Source of the DNA: JACKAQ01 sp020634975 [NCBI: Calditrichia bacterium]
Lineage (GTDB): Bacteria > Calditrichota > Calditrichia > RBG-13-44-9
DNA: 64,000 bases
NCBI GenBank assembly: GCA_020634975.1
Contig: JACKAQ010000003.1
Coordinates: 472,798-536,797, forward strand
Reading direction: 5' to 3'
Positions 28,888-36,881 of this stretch are shown in pieces. Both the position numbers and the translations under genes were made by a program. The notes below the pieces were generated by a model. The model saw nothing but the letters and a program-made list of their open reading frames with translations. It was not told the DNA's origin and did no database searches. Numbering within the stretch: position 1 is the first letter of the stretch; every line of letters starts with the position of its first letter.

Positions 28888-28989
28888 TTTGTTATCTGCT
28901 CCTGTTGGTTCGATAAAAATATATCGAAATTCAGCGGATTATTCAATTGAATTCAAAAACATACACGATTTGGGGATTCAGAGGGAAGT

Positions 28990-29553
28990 TTAGCTCAAAC
29001 GGCGTTTAAAATAAGAAAAAACAGGCAGATCGAGAAAAAGGTGTGTGTAATGTCCGGCGATGATAGCGGCAACAAAAATCCAGCGGTGGGTTAAAAAATC
29101 AAGCACATTTTCCCATGAAAAGCTGCGAAACCAGCCTTGTTGAACGCGGGCATATTCCCACGCTACCGCAAAAATGAGGGCGAAAAACCACGGCGTTGGC
29201 CATGCATGGGTCCACCCGCGATGTTTATGTAACAGCGGTGCAATTGCCACCAGCGCAAACAACGCCATCAGGTCATATGCATTAAAATACCACAGGATAG
29301 TTATCGCAACAAAAGCTGCGCGATGAAACATTTTACGGGGACGGGATTCCGTATCGACATCCGGGAAAAGCGCCATAAACCAAGTGAACGCGATACAAAT
29401 GAGCAGTGTTCGCACGTCACCGTCGTGCAGCGGATGATTGGCAAATTCGATTAACTTATCTGCCGAAAGTTCAACTTGTCCACCGGCAATTGCCAATCCG
29501 GCAACGGCCGTTGCCGCTAATTTTGCGCCTGTCGCATGTGCACCGTAATTAAT
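28990..29553 (-). CDS. YdjM/DUF457-type membrane protein with ATT start
   Basis: A membrane protein of 187 residues with four or five hydrophobic segments and the family motif DVDTESRPRK...HKHRGWTHA...HYTHLFLD, typical of the YdjM/DUF457 'metal-dependent hydrolase' family. The conserved beginning NYGAHATGAKLAATAVAGLA (residues 2-21) lies upstream of every ATG, GTG or TTG in frame. The only fitting initiator is an ATT at 29551-29553 placed 5 bases after GGGAGG. A TTG at 29496 would cut off the conserved start. The gene follows the nucleotidyltransferase stop by 18 bases, so both are in one operon. Molecular function is unproven. Confidence 0.75.
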   Translation of the reverse strand: MNYGAHATGAKLAATAVAGLAIAGGQVELSADKLIEFANHPLHDGDVRTLLICIAFTWFMALFPDVDTESRPRKMFHRAAFVAITILWYFNAYDLMALFALVAIAPLLHKHRGWTHAWPTPWFFALIFAVAWEYARVQQGWFRSFSWENVLDFLTHRWIFVAAIIAGHYTHLFLDLPVFSYFKRRLS

Positions 29554-29571
29554 TTCACCCTCCCGATCGGA

Positions 29572-30531
29572 TTATTCAGAAAAAATTACTTCATCTTGAA
29601 CAACGGTATCATCGGGAATGATGGCGTTGCGGAGTACAACCGAATTTTTTAATGTAACGCGAGATCCAATTTGTGCGCCATTTTCGATAAAAACATTGCT
29701 GCCGATTTCGCAATCATTTCCGATTACAACCCCATCTTCGACAAAATATGGTGACACTAAACTGCTATTTTTACCGAGTTTAGCACTCACTGAAAAATAA
29801 TCGGGATTTTCGGTTTCGAGATAACGCAGGTTGATGCTCAACAAATCCGCCGGGCTGGTGAGGGTTTGCCGGGTTTCGATGCGGTGCCCTTGCAACGCCG
29901 CACCCGAATCGATGTGCATTTGAATGGCATCCTGTAGCTCGTATTCGCCACGTTTGGAAAGCGGGATATTCGGGATATGCGCCATCAATTCTTTTTCGAA
30001 AATATACAGCGGCATGCTGGCGATATTGGTCGGTGCTTCGTCAGGATGCGGTTTTTCAACAATCCGGGTAATGCGATTGTCGCTCAATTCAACGATTCCG
30101 GAACGGCTGATTTTTTCGCGAGGGACCTGCATCAGCGTCAGCACGCCGCCCAAACCGGGCGTTTGCCGCCAGATTCTCAGAAGCTCGTCAACAGTTCCTT
30201 CCGGCACCAGATTATCGCAGGCAGATAGCATAAAATCATCGTGAATCTGCTCAATCGCGCTGCGCAGTGCATCGCCCATTCCGCGCCGCTCACGCTGCAC
30301 TGCCCACGAAATCCGCCATTCAGCCGGCGCATTTTTCTGAAAATACGATTGGATTTCCGGATCGTCCGGTCCGTAAACCACCACAAAATCGGTGATCCCG
30401 TTGGCTGCCATTGGCGCCATCACGCGTTCGACAATCGGTTTTCCGGCGATGGGTGCCATCGCTTTTGTGCGGGTGTTGGTGAAGGGTTGCAATCGCGTGC
30501 CGCGACCGGCGGCCAAAATCAATCCCTGCAT
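29572..30531 (-). CDS. sugar-phosphate nucleotidyltransferase with left-handed beta-helix
   Basis: Transfers a nucleotide to a sugar 1-phosphate to form an NDP-sugar. The nucleotide loop is LILAAGRGTRLQPFT (residues 4-18), with the metal-site Asp in SACDNLVPEG and the acceptor lysine region in RIVEKPHPDE. The C-terminal 70 residues hold hexapeptide repeats (VVIGNDCEIGSNVFIENGAQIG, shown from about residue 268). It resembles archaeal and GlmU-like bifunctional enzymes but lacks a full acetyltransferase domain. The sugar (glucose, N-acetylglucosamine or other) cannot be told. It leads a two-gene operon with the YdjM-like protein. Confidence 0.88.
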   Translation of the reverse strand: MQGLILAAGRGTRLQPFTNTRTKAMAPIAGKPIVERVMAPMAANGITDFVVVYGPDDPEIQSYFQKNAPAEWRISWAVQRERRGMGDALRSAIEQIHDDFMLSACDNLVPEGTVDELLRIWRQTPGLGGVLTLMQVPREKISRSGIVELSDNRITRIVEKPHPDEAPTNIASMPLYIFEKELMAHIPNIPLSKRGEYELQDAIQMHIDSGAALQGHRIETRQTLTSPADLLSINLRYLETENPDYFSVSAKLGKNSSLVSPYFVEDGVVIGNDCEIGSNVFIENGAQIGSRVTLKNSVVLRNAIIPDDTVVQDEVIFSE

Positions 30532-30865
30532 GCTGTTTCCTCACTCCTGTTCCGGTTATTTAGCTGAATGTTAAGACGTTAGTTTCGCTATCTGCTTTGG
30601 AAAAAGCCAAAAATACGCACAGTTTTCAGCTATCAAAATAATTCTTATTATTTTCTTTAGTGAATCCGCGAACTTGCCGAAGGTGATAAATGAAGCGTTA
30701 GAAGACTGCGATATTTGACAAGACTTAACGGACCTGCTGCGCTGCAACAACCGGCAGCGAACACATAAGCCGTTGAAAAGACTTTATTTACAGGGAAGTA
30801 GCCAGAGGTTGATATTCTGACGTTATGTATCAACGTCCAACTTCAATAACCAGGGAGGGTGAAAT
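30532..30865. other. intergenic region with possible structured leader
   Basis: No ORF. An outer pair AACGG/CCGTT (30727-30731, 30770-30774) encloses the hairpin CGCTGC-AACAACCG-GCAGCG (30740-30759). A further inverted repeat GACGTT...AACGTC lies at 30819-30837, just before the transglycosylase gene. TTGACA occurs at 30715 but no -10 follows. Whether any of this is a functional RNA is open. Confidence 0.3.
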
Positions 30866-31564
30866 ATGAAGTTGCTCAATCGTGTCGTTCAGGGTGGATT
30901 TGTTATCATGCTCAGCATGATGCTCCAGAACTGCACAACCGTGCATTACCAAACGCGCTTTGACGATTTGCCGTCGCGCGGCAGCAGCCGGTCCGATAAT
31001 TATGATCCCGATTGGCGATCGGGTCGCGGAGAATCGACACCGCAAGTCAGACAGGAAAAGCAGCAGCAGGCGAGTCAATCCAACGAATCTTTTTACACCA
31101 CAGTTTCAAATACAGTTGATAAAACGTATGGCGCATTTCGTTATGAAGATCTGATTTTGCAAAAAGCGCGGCGATACAGCATCGATCATTATTTAATGAT
31201 GGCGCTGGTTGAAGCCGAATCGCGCGGAAATACCATGGCAATCAGCACTTCCAACTGTCGGGGATTAACCCAGCTAAAAATCAGCACAGCGCGGGATTAC
31301 ATGCCCAACGCAACCATCAGCGACTTGCACGATCCGGAGATTAACATCGAAATAGCGTCACAACACATGGCGAGATTGCGCGCACAAGTGCAACAGTTTT
31401 TTCCGGATGCAGATTTGATGCAGCGGGTGGAATTGCTCGCAGCAGCCTGGAACGCCGGTTGGGGAAATGTAAAACGCAGTCGCGGTGTGCCCAACATCGG
31501 GGAAACCCGTCAATTGGTTGCGCGGGTTTCCCAATACTACCGGCATTTGCGCTGGGGTAATTGA
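30866..31564 (+). CDS. lytic transglycosylase lipoprotein, SLT domain
   Basis: A 232-residue protein that should cleave peptidoglycan. The N-terminus has a hydrophobic stretch ending MMLQNC, a possible lipobox, although LQNC is not the strongest match. A low-complexity linker of about 60 residues follows. The SLT (LysM-free, Slt70-type) domain runs from about residue 100, with the catalytic Glu in LVEAESRGN, then TSNCRGLTQLK and the conserved LAAAWNAGWGNV, ending VSQYYRHL. GGGAGGG stands 6 bases before the ATG. It is monocistronic, with a terminator after it. Confidence 0.88.
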   Translation: MKLLNRVVQGGFVIMLSMMLQNCTTVHYQTRFDDLPSRGSSRSDNYDPDWRSGRGESTPQVRQEKQQQASQSNESFYTTVSNTVDKTYGAFRYEDLILQKARRYSIDHYLMMALVEAESRGNTMAISTSNCRGLTQLKISTARDYMPNATISDLHDPEINIEIASQHMARLRAQVQQFFPDADLMQRVELLAAAWNAGWGNVKRSRGVPNIGETRQLVARVSQYYRHLRWGN

Positions 31565-31600
31565 TCACAAAATTTTAGCGTCTCCCTTGACCTGCTCTCC

Positions 31601-31642
31601 AAAAAAAAAGCCCGTCACTAACTGCTCAGTGACGGGCTTTTT
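31601..31642. terminator. bidirectional terminator
   Basis: AGCCCGTCACT and AGTGACGGGCT form an 11-bp stem with nine A before and five T after. It separates the convergent transglycosylase (+) and ferritin (-) genes. Confidence 0.92.
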
Positions 31643-31660
31643 ATTTTAAAATGTTATTAT

Positions 31661-32179
31661 CTATTCTGAGGGCGCTTCGGTAGCTTTTTGGGCTGCTTTT
31701 TCCGCCAACTCTTTATCGAGCATGTATAAGCCGACACCATCGTTGCCAATTAGTTTAAGTTTGTCCAAAATGGTGATCATCTGGGTTTCTTCTTCGCGCT
31801 GCTCATCGACAAACCATTGCATGAGTTGCAGGGTGGCAAAATCATTTTCATCGCGGGCAAGTGTGCTGATTTCATAAATAGATTTGGTCACTTTGCGTTC
31901 GTGATCCAACCCGATTTGAAAAAGATCCACGAATTTATCGAACGATTTCGGCGGCGCTTTCACTTCCGGAACTACCGCGGTGCCTTCCATTTCGTTGATG
32001 TACCGAAAAATTTTGAGCATATGTTCGCGTTCTTCATCAGACTGCGCATAAAAAAATGCTGCGGATCCATTATAGCCTTTTTGGTCGCACCACGAAGCCA
32101 TCGCGAGATAATATGCGGCAGCATATGCTTCCATGGCAACTTGTTGATTAAGTGCGTCTATCATTTTGTTTGATAACAT
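31661..32179 (-). CDS. ftnA: ferritin
   Basis: A non-haem ferritin of 172 residues that stores iron as 24-mer cages in the cytoplasm. It is a four-helix bundle with the ferroxidase residues in AMEAYAAAYYLAMASWC (Glu of helix A), SDEEREHMLKI (Glu and His of helix B) and VDEQREEET (Gln/Glu of helix D). The C-terminal tail (KELAEKAAQKATEAPSE) is slightly long. AGGATC precedes the ATG. It is monocistronic. Confidence 0.95.
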   Translation of the reverse strand: MLSNKMIDALNQQVAMEAYAAAYYLAMASWCDQKGYNGSAAFFYAQSDEEREHMLKIFRYINEMEGTAVVPEVKAPPKSFDKFVDLFQIGLDHERKVTKSIYEISTLARDENDFATLQLMQWFVDEQREEETQMITILDKLKLIGNDGVGLYMLDKELAEKAAQKATEAPSE

Positions 32180-32259
32180 TTGATCCTCCGTTTTTTTGAA
32201 TTCATGTGTTTTAATTAGTAAAGTTTTGTGTTAAAAGTCAAATACAATCCACTTTACAT

Positions 32260-33798
32260 TTAACTCACAGATTCATTGGAAGTTTTGTTTTTTCGTGATT
32301 TTGGATCTCGCCCAAAAATGTGGGTTATTTCTGCCATTCGTTGCGCATGATGCGGCTGAAGTTGATCCGGCAGTAATCGCCAACTCCAGTTGCCGTCCGG
32401 TTTTCCGGGCATGTTCATCCGGGCATCGCTGCCCAAACTGAGCAAATCCTGTAAGGGGAAAATACTCATCAACGCAGTTGACGAACTGGCAAGTCTGACC
32501 ATATCCCACGAAATATCGTTTTTTATTCCACCCAGATATGCCAAACAATACTGTTGTTCATGCGGTGCAGATTTCTCGAACCAACCCCGGGTAGTATCGT
32601 TATCGTGGCTGCCGGTGTAAACGATGCAATTTTGATCGTAATTGTGCGGCAGAAAAGCTTCTTCCGTATCGCCGCCGAAAGCGAATTGCAGGATTTTCAT
32701 GCCGGGAAAATTGTAATCTTCCCGCAGTTTGCGCACTTCGGGCGTAATGAATCCGAGGTCTTCGACGACAATCGGCACATCGCCGAGCGCTTCCAAAAGG
32801 ACATCAAAAAAATCGTTTGCGGGACCTTTGCGCCACAAACCGTTTTCCGCGGTTTTTTCGCCGAACGGCACTGCCCAATACGATTCAAATCCGCGAAAAT
32901 GGTCGATTCGCAAAATATCAACAGTTTCCATCGTCATTTTTATGCGATCGATCCACCAAGTGTAGCCACCTTTTTTCATGCGTTTCCAGTCATACAACGG
33001 GTTGCCCCACAACTGCCCGGTTGGGCTGAAATAATCGGGCGGCACGCCGGAAACTTCGGTGGGATTACCGGATTCATCCAGCAAAAATTTATCCTGCGAT
33101 GCCCAAACCTCGGCGCTGTCGAAATTGACGTAAATAGGAATATCGCCAATAATTTGGATGCCTTTTTCGTTGGCATATTTTTTTATGCCGGCCCATTGTT
33201 TGAAAAATTGGTGCTGAATAAATTTGGTTGCCAATATTTCATCTGCCAGCTCTTTTTTGATGCTTTTCAACGCTTTGGATTTGCGCAGCCGGAGTTCTTC
33301 ATCCCAGGTGTGCCACGACGATCCGCCGAAATGATTTTTAATCGCCATATATGTTGCGAATTCGTCCAGCCACATATCGTCAAATTTATTGCAGAATTGC
33401 TCGAACGCTTTCCGCGAGGTTTCGTTGGCGCTCACCAGGAATTTTTGGTAGCTGCGCTGCAACAGCGGCATTTTCCAGTTTATCACAGCTTCGAAATCGA
33501 CGTGGTCTTTTGAGAACGCGGGTGCATTTTCCAGATCGCGATGATCCAGAAATCCCTCGAACGCCAGCCGGGACATATCAATTAAAATCGGATTGCCTGC
33601 AAAAACGGAGGATGTGGAATATGGCGAATTCCCGTATCCGGTGGGTCCCAATGGCAAAATTTGCCAGACGGTCTGTTTGGCTTTTTCCAAAAATTCGATC
33701 CAGCGATACGCCATTTCGCCGAGCTCCCCTACCCCAAATCCGCCGGGCAAAGAGGTTGGGTGTAACAAAATTCCGGAGCATCTTTCCAATGTTGACAT
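32260..33798 (-). CDS. malQ: 4-alpha-glucanotransferase (amylomaltase)
   Basis: A GH77 enzyme (512 residues, normal for the short bacterial form) that transfers alpha-1,4-glucan segments and feeds glycogen or maltodextrin metabolism. Motifs include the start SGILLHPTSLPGGFGVG, then KQTVWQILPLGPTGYGNSPY. The nucleophile Asp is in DILRIDHFRGFESYWAVP, the acid/base Glu in IVVEDLGFITPEV, and the third acid in GSHDNDTTRGW. GGATTTGAC stands just before the ATG. Its neighbours are unrelated. Confidence 0.95.
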   Translation of the reverse strand: MSTLERCSGILLHPTSLPGGFGVGELGEMAYRWIEFLEKAKQTVWQILPLGPTGYGNSPYSTSSVFAGNPILIDMSRLAFEGFLDHRDLENAPAFSKDHVDFEAVINWKMPLLQRSYQKFLVSANETSRKAFEQFCNKFDDMWLDEFATYMAIKNHFGGSSWHTWDEELRLRKSKALKSIKKELADEILATKFIQHQFFKQWAGIKKYANEKGIQIIGDIPIYVNFDSAEVWASQDKFLLDESGNPTEVSGVPPDYFSPTGQLWGNPLYDWKRMKKGGYTWWIDRIKMTMETVDILRIDHFRGFESYWAVPFGEKTAENGLWRKGPANDFFDVLLEALGDVPIVVEDLGFITPEVRKLREDYNFPGMKILQFAFGGDTEEAFLPHNYDQNCIVYTGSHDNDTTRGWFEKSAPHEQQYCLAYLGGIKNDISWDMVRLASSSTALMSIFPLQDLLSLGSDARMNMPGKPDGNWSWRLLPDQLQPHHAQRMAEITHIFGRDPKSRKNKTSNESVS

Positions 33799-33947
33799 GT
33801 CAAATCCTGTATGTTGTTCAGATTTTCATTTACTTATTTAGCTGCGAAATATAATAAAACAATCGCCGAAAATCCCAATAGTATAAGCGAAATATATGTA
33901 AATCCGGTTGGATTTTGGTGACAATTTCAAATGAAATGCACCGGTTG

Positions 33948-33977
33948 CCGTTCCGGCAGAAAATTCTGTCCGAACGG
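33948..33977. other. unexplained strong hairpin
   Basis: CCGTTCCGGCAGA pairs with TCTGTCCGAACGG at 12 of 13 positions (one G-T) around an AAAT loop. It lies in the gap between btuC and malQ, both minus. There is no T-run on the minus side, so a terminator for the B12 operon is doubtful. On the plus side CTATTTTTAT follows, but no plus gene precedes it. Confidence 0.4.
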
Positions 33978-34026
33978 AAAACGCTATTTTTATCTGATGA
34001 AATGGTGTGGATTTATCAATTCGCGA

Positions 34027-35022
34027 TCAGCGGCTGCGCGCCAGCAGCCAGAGAAAAAACGGACCGCCGAGCAAGGTTGTGATGATGCCAACCGGCAAAT
34101 CGATCGGCGAGAGCACCGTTCGGGCGATGGTATCTGCGATGATCAGAAATCCGCCGCCAAAACATAACGCGGCGGGAATGAGATAGCGGTGATCCGGTCC
34201 GCCGAGCATGCGCAGCGTATGCGGCACAATCAGACCGATAAAACCGATCGGTCCGCTGAGCGCCACCACCGTTCCGGTGATCAGCGATGCAACAACGAAC
34301 ATCCACTTTTGCACCCGCTGCACGTTTACACCTTTTGCCAACGCCATTTCTTCGGATGCGCTGATGATGTTGAGCGGTTTCGCCATCGCCCAAAGCCCGA
34401 AAATCGCGATGAGCACCACCGGATAGCTTTGCAGCAACGCCCGATAGCTGGTAATATCCAGCCCGCCAATTGTCCAGCGGATCATTTGGTGCGTTTCGGT
34501 AAAATCAGCTAAGTAGTGTAAAATCAATATCATCGCGGAAAAAAAATAGCCCAGGGTAACGCCCGCCAAAATCATCGCGTAAATGGAACGGCGGCGGGAA
34601 ATTCGCGCCAGCCAATACACCACAGAAATAGTGATGAGGCTGCCAGCAAACGCAGCGATCTGCACAGCGCTAAAGCCCAGCCACTGCAACGTAACGCCGG
34701 TTTTGATGACCAGCAACGCGCCAAACGCGCTTCCTGCGGAAACGCCGAGCGTGTACGGCGTTGCCAACGGATTGCGCAGCAGTGCCTGAAACACCACGCC
34801 GCTGACCGCCAACGCGCCGCCGGCGAGCAATCCCAATAGCACCCGGGGCATACGAATGCGGAAAAAGATGACTCCGGCACTCGTATCCGGACCGGACAAA
34901 TGCGCCAGTACGTCGCTCAATTTCAGCGATTCACTGCCGAGCAACGGCGCAATGATCAGCGCTGCAATGCAAAGCAGCACCGAAAAAATGAGCGTAAATA
35001 ATGCGCGGCGGGAGCGTTTCAT
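34027..35022 (-). CDS. btuC: vitamin B12 ABC importer permease BtuC
   Basis: An inner-membrane permease of the FecCD/BtuC family (331 residues, about ten membrane segments). The family signature FRIMPRVLLGLLAGGALAVSG, from about residue 55, and NPLATPYTLGVSAGSAFGA are visible. GPIGFIGLIVPHTLRMLGGPDHR, starting near residue 263, forms the coupling helix to the ATPase. The first codons overlap the end of the ATPase gene by four bases (ATGA type), so translation is coupled. It is the last gene of the B12 operon. A ferric siderophore substrate is possible for the family, but the riboswitch points to cobalamin. Confidence 0.9.
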   Translation of the reverse strand: MKRSRRALFTLIFSVLLCIAALIIAPLLGSESLKLSDVLAHLSGPDTSAGVIFFRIRMPRVLLGLLAGGALAVSGVVFQALLRNPLATPYTLGVSAGSAFGALLVIKTGVTLQWLGFSAVQIAAFAGSLITISVVYWLARISRRRSIYAMILAGVTLGYFFSAMILILHYLADFTETHQMIRWTIGGLDITSYRALLQSYPVVLIAIFGLWAMAKPLNIISASEEMALAKGVNVQRVQKWMFVVASLITGTVVALSGPIGFIGLIVPHTLRMLGGPDHRYLIPAALCFGGGFLIIADTIARTVLSPIDLPVGIITTLLGGPFFLWLLARSR

Positions 35023-35786
35023 GGCAAACTCACCAACGGTTTCCCATCACGCGGATGGGTCGTGATCGCCACCGGCGTTTCGTAAACTTCCGCCATCAGC
35101 GATTCGGTTACGACGCGCTCCGGCGTATCATCCGCAACAATTTGCCCGTTTTTGAGCACCAGCAATCGCCGGCAAAAGCGAATCGCCAGGTTGATATCGT
35201 GCGTCACCGTCACAATCGAATCGAGTGCTGCCGATTGCAAATCGCGCAAAATGCCGAAAAACTGTTGCTGATGATGCAGATCCAGCGACGCTGTCGGCTC
35301 GTCGAGCAGCAAAATTTGGGGCTGCTGGCACAGCGCAGAAGCCAAAATCACCCGTTGCTGCTCCCCCCCGCTGAGTTGCGAAAACGCCCGTTCCCGGAAC
35401 TGCCAAACTTCCGTTTGGGTCATGCATTGTTGAATAATCCGGCGATCTTCGCGGGATTCCGGCGCGAAAGCGGTGGTGTGCGGAAAACGTCCCATCGCCA
35501 CCATTTCGTACGCCGTATAATCGAATTCGCTGCGAATGGATTGCCCGACAAACCCCAGTTTTCGCGCCAAATCCCGGCGGGAAATCCGGGAAAGCGACGC
35601 TTCGCCCAGCCGCACTTCGCCGGATGCGGGATGCAGCATCCCCGCCATTATTTTCAGCAATGTGGATTTTCCGGCACCATTTGGCCCGATAATTCCCACA
35701 AATTCGCCGGATTGGATATTTAGGGTTATATTTTGCAATACAGGCGTTTGCAGATATGAGAACGATACATTTTCCAGCCGGATCAT
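35019..35786 (-). CDS. btuD: vitamin B12 ABC importer ATPase BtuD
   Basis: A cytoplasmic ATPase of the importer, 255 residues. Walker A is GPNGAGKSTLLK, the signature LSGGEQQRVILA, Walker B ILLLDEPTASLD, and the switch histidine is in VTHDINLAIRF. It is typical of the FepC/BtuD group. It overlaps the substrate-binding protein gene by four bases on one side and btuC by four on the other. Confidence 0.92.
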   Translation of the reverse strand: MIRLENVSFSYLQTPVLQNITLNIQSGEFVGIIGPNGAGKSTLLKIMAGMLHPASGEVRLGEASLSRISRRDLARKLGFVGQSIRSEFDYTAYEMVAMGRFPHTTAFAPESREDRRIIQQCMTQTEVWQFRERAFSQLSGGEQQRVILASALCQQPQILLLDEPTASLDLHHQQQFFGILRDLQSAALDSIVTVTHDINLAIRFCRRLLVLKNGQIVADDTPERVVTESLMAEVYETPVAITTHPRDGKPLVSLP

Positions 35787-36634
35787 CGCATTTTTTCCCG
35801 CAGCGAATGATATAACGCCATCGCGGTTTTGCCGATTCGCGGACCGGGAATCAGAAATGCTTTTTCCGTAAAAATGAACAATTGATCATTTTTGATCGCT
35901 TCCAAAATGTTCAACGGTTGCCAATCTCGCTGCAATGCGGCTACATCCGTTTTGGCAGTCCCGACCCGAAATTCCATGATGATGTCCGGTTGCTGGCGCA
36001 CCAAATCCTCTTTCGAAACTTCGAAATAGCGCATCCGTACATCGGAAAATGCATTTTGGATGTGGCATAAATTTACCAATTCTGTGAGATAAGTCTGTTC
36101 ACCGGCGGCATACAATCCGCGCAAACTGCCCGATTCCCGGCCGATCAAAATTAAGGCATCGCGCGCCGGCCATTTCGCAGTTTGGCTGCGAATCCAGTCG
36201 AGCGTATCTTTCAGCCCGGAAACCACCTGCGCTGCTTCGTCGGTTTTTTGGAAAAATTCACCCAGTTGGTGGATGCCGGAAAAAATCTCCGCGATCGTTT
36301 CGTTGGACACGGAAATAACTTTCAGATTGAGTTGCTCAAGTTTTGCCTGCATTTCTGCGTTGGGGAAAATGAGCACGGCATCCGGTTTCAGCGCCACCAT
36401 TTTTTCATAATTTGGATTGAGATACGCACCGATTGAGGGAATTTCCGCCGCAGCAGGCGGATAGCTGCAGTATTCGGTTCTGCCAACCAGCCGATCGCCC
36501 GCACCGATGCGAAATACCATTTCCGTGATGTGCGGCGCCAGCGAAATAACCCGCTGCGGTTGCGCATTTATTGCCATCGACGAAATTATCAACATTGCAA
36601 GGATCAGCAAAAAACCATTATTTTTAGCGTTCAT
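35783..36634 (-). CDS. btuF: vitamin B12-binding protein BtuF
   Basis: A periplasmic class III binding protein of 283 residues. The signal peptide (NGFLLILAMLIISSMAINAQ) is followed by PQRVISLAPHITEMVFRIGAGDRLVG (from about residue 23), GRTEYCSYPPAAAEIPSIGAYLNPN and the long-helix linker. The conserved segment DALILIGRESGS follows. The start is the ATG at 36634. A longer frame to 36793 has no membrane signal and would overlap the DUF1289 gene. The ribosome site is weak (GTGGTGA). It delivers cobalamin from the TonB receptor to BtuCD. Confidence 0.9.
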   Translation of the reverse strand: MNAKNNGFLLILAMLIISSMAINAQPQRVISLAPHITEMVFRIGAGDRLVGRTEYCSYPPAAAEIPSIGAYLNPNYEKMVALKPDAVLIFPNAEMQAKLEQLNLKVISVSNETIAEIFSGIHQLGEFFQKTDEAAQVVSGLKDTLDWIRSQTAKWPARDALILIGRESGSLRGLYAAGEQTYLTELVNLCHIQNAFSDVRMRYFEVSKEDLVRQQPDIIMEFRVGTAKTDVAALQRDWQPLNILEAIKNDQLFIFTEKAFLIPGPRIGKTAMALYHSLREKMR

Positions 36635-36647
36635 TTTCACCACTTTT

Positions 36648-36863
36648 TTATGCGCCTTTGGGAAATTTCCGGCGCTGTTTGCGAAGCTCCAGATCGTTGT
36701 AAATCCGGGATTTTGCGGCATCATCCAGCCGCGACCACGCTGCGATTTCGTCCAGCGTGCGGAGACAGCCGGTGCACAACCCGTTTTGCGCATCGATTTT
36801 GCACACCCGAATGCACGGCGAAACCGGCAGTTCCGGTGTGTTTTTCAAATTTCCGTTTTTCAT
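36648..36863 (-). CDS. DUF1289 small Cys protein
   Basis: A 71-residue protein with the DUF1289 pattern: SPCIRVCKID...GLCTGCLRTLDEIAAWSRLDD. The four cysteines suggest a metal or Fe-S site, known only from sequence. The C-terminus is basic (ELRKQRRKFPKGA). AGGGAG lies 8 bases before the ATG. It sits inside the B12 operon, between the propeller lipoprotein and btuF, and ends 13 bases before btuF. Function in the family is unknown, and a role in cobalamin handling is only a guess from position. Confidence 0.85.
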   Translation of the reverse strand: MKNGNLKNTPELPVSPCIRVCKIDAQNGLCTGCLRTLDEIAAWSRLDDAAKSRIYNDLELRKQRRKFPKGA

Positions 36864-36881
36864 TCGCGAAACTCCCTTTTA

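Noticed and set aside
32554-33513. 319-residue open frame on the plus strand across malQ
   Set aside because: It is antisense to malQ, which carries all GH77 catalytic motifs. The antisense product shows only His/Phe/Arg-rich shadow composition.
34016-34393. Open frame antisense or shifted in btuC (125 residues)
   Set aside because: It lies wholly inside btuC in another frame, is rich in Arg/His/Gly with no start signal, and the btuC frame has a clear family match.
36635-36793. Longer btuF reading frame starting at 36793
   Set aside because: It would put 53 polar residues before the signal peptide and overlap most of the DUF1289 gene, which has its own ribosome site. The ATG at 36634 fits better.
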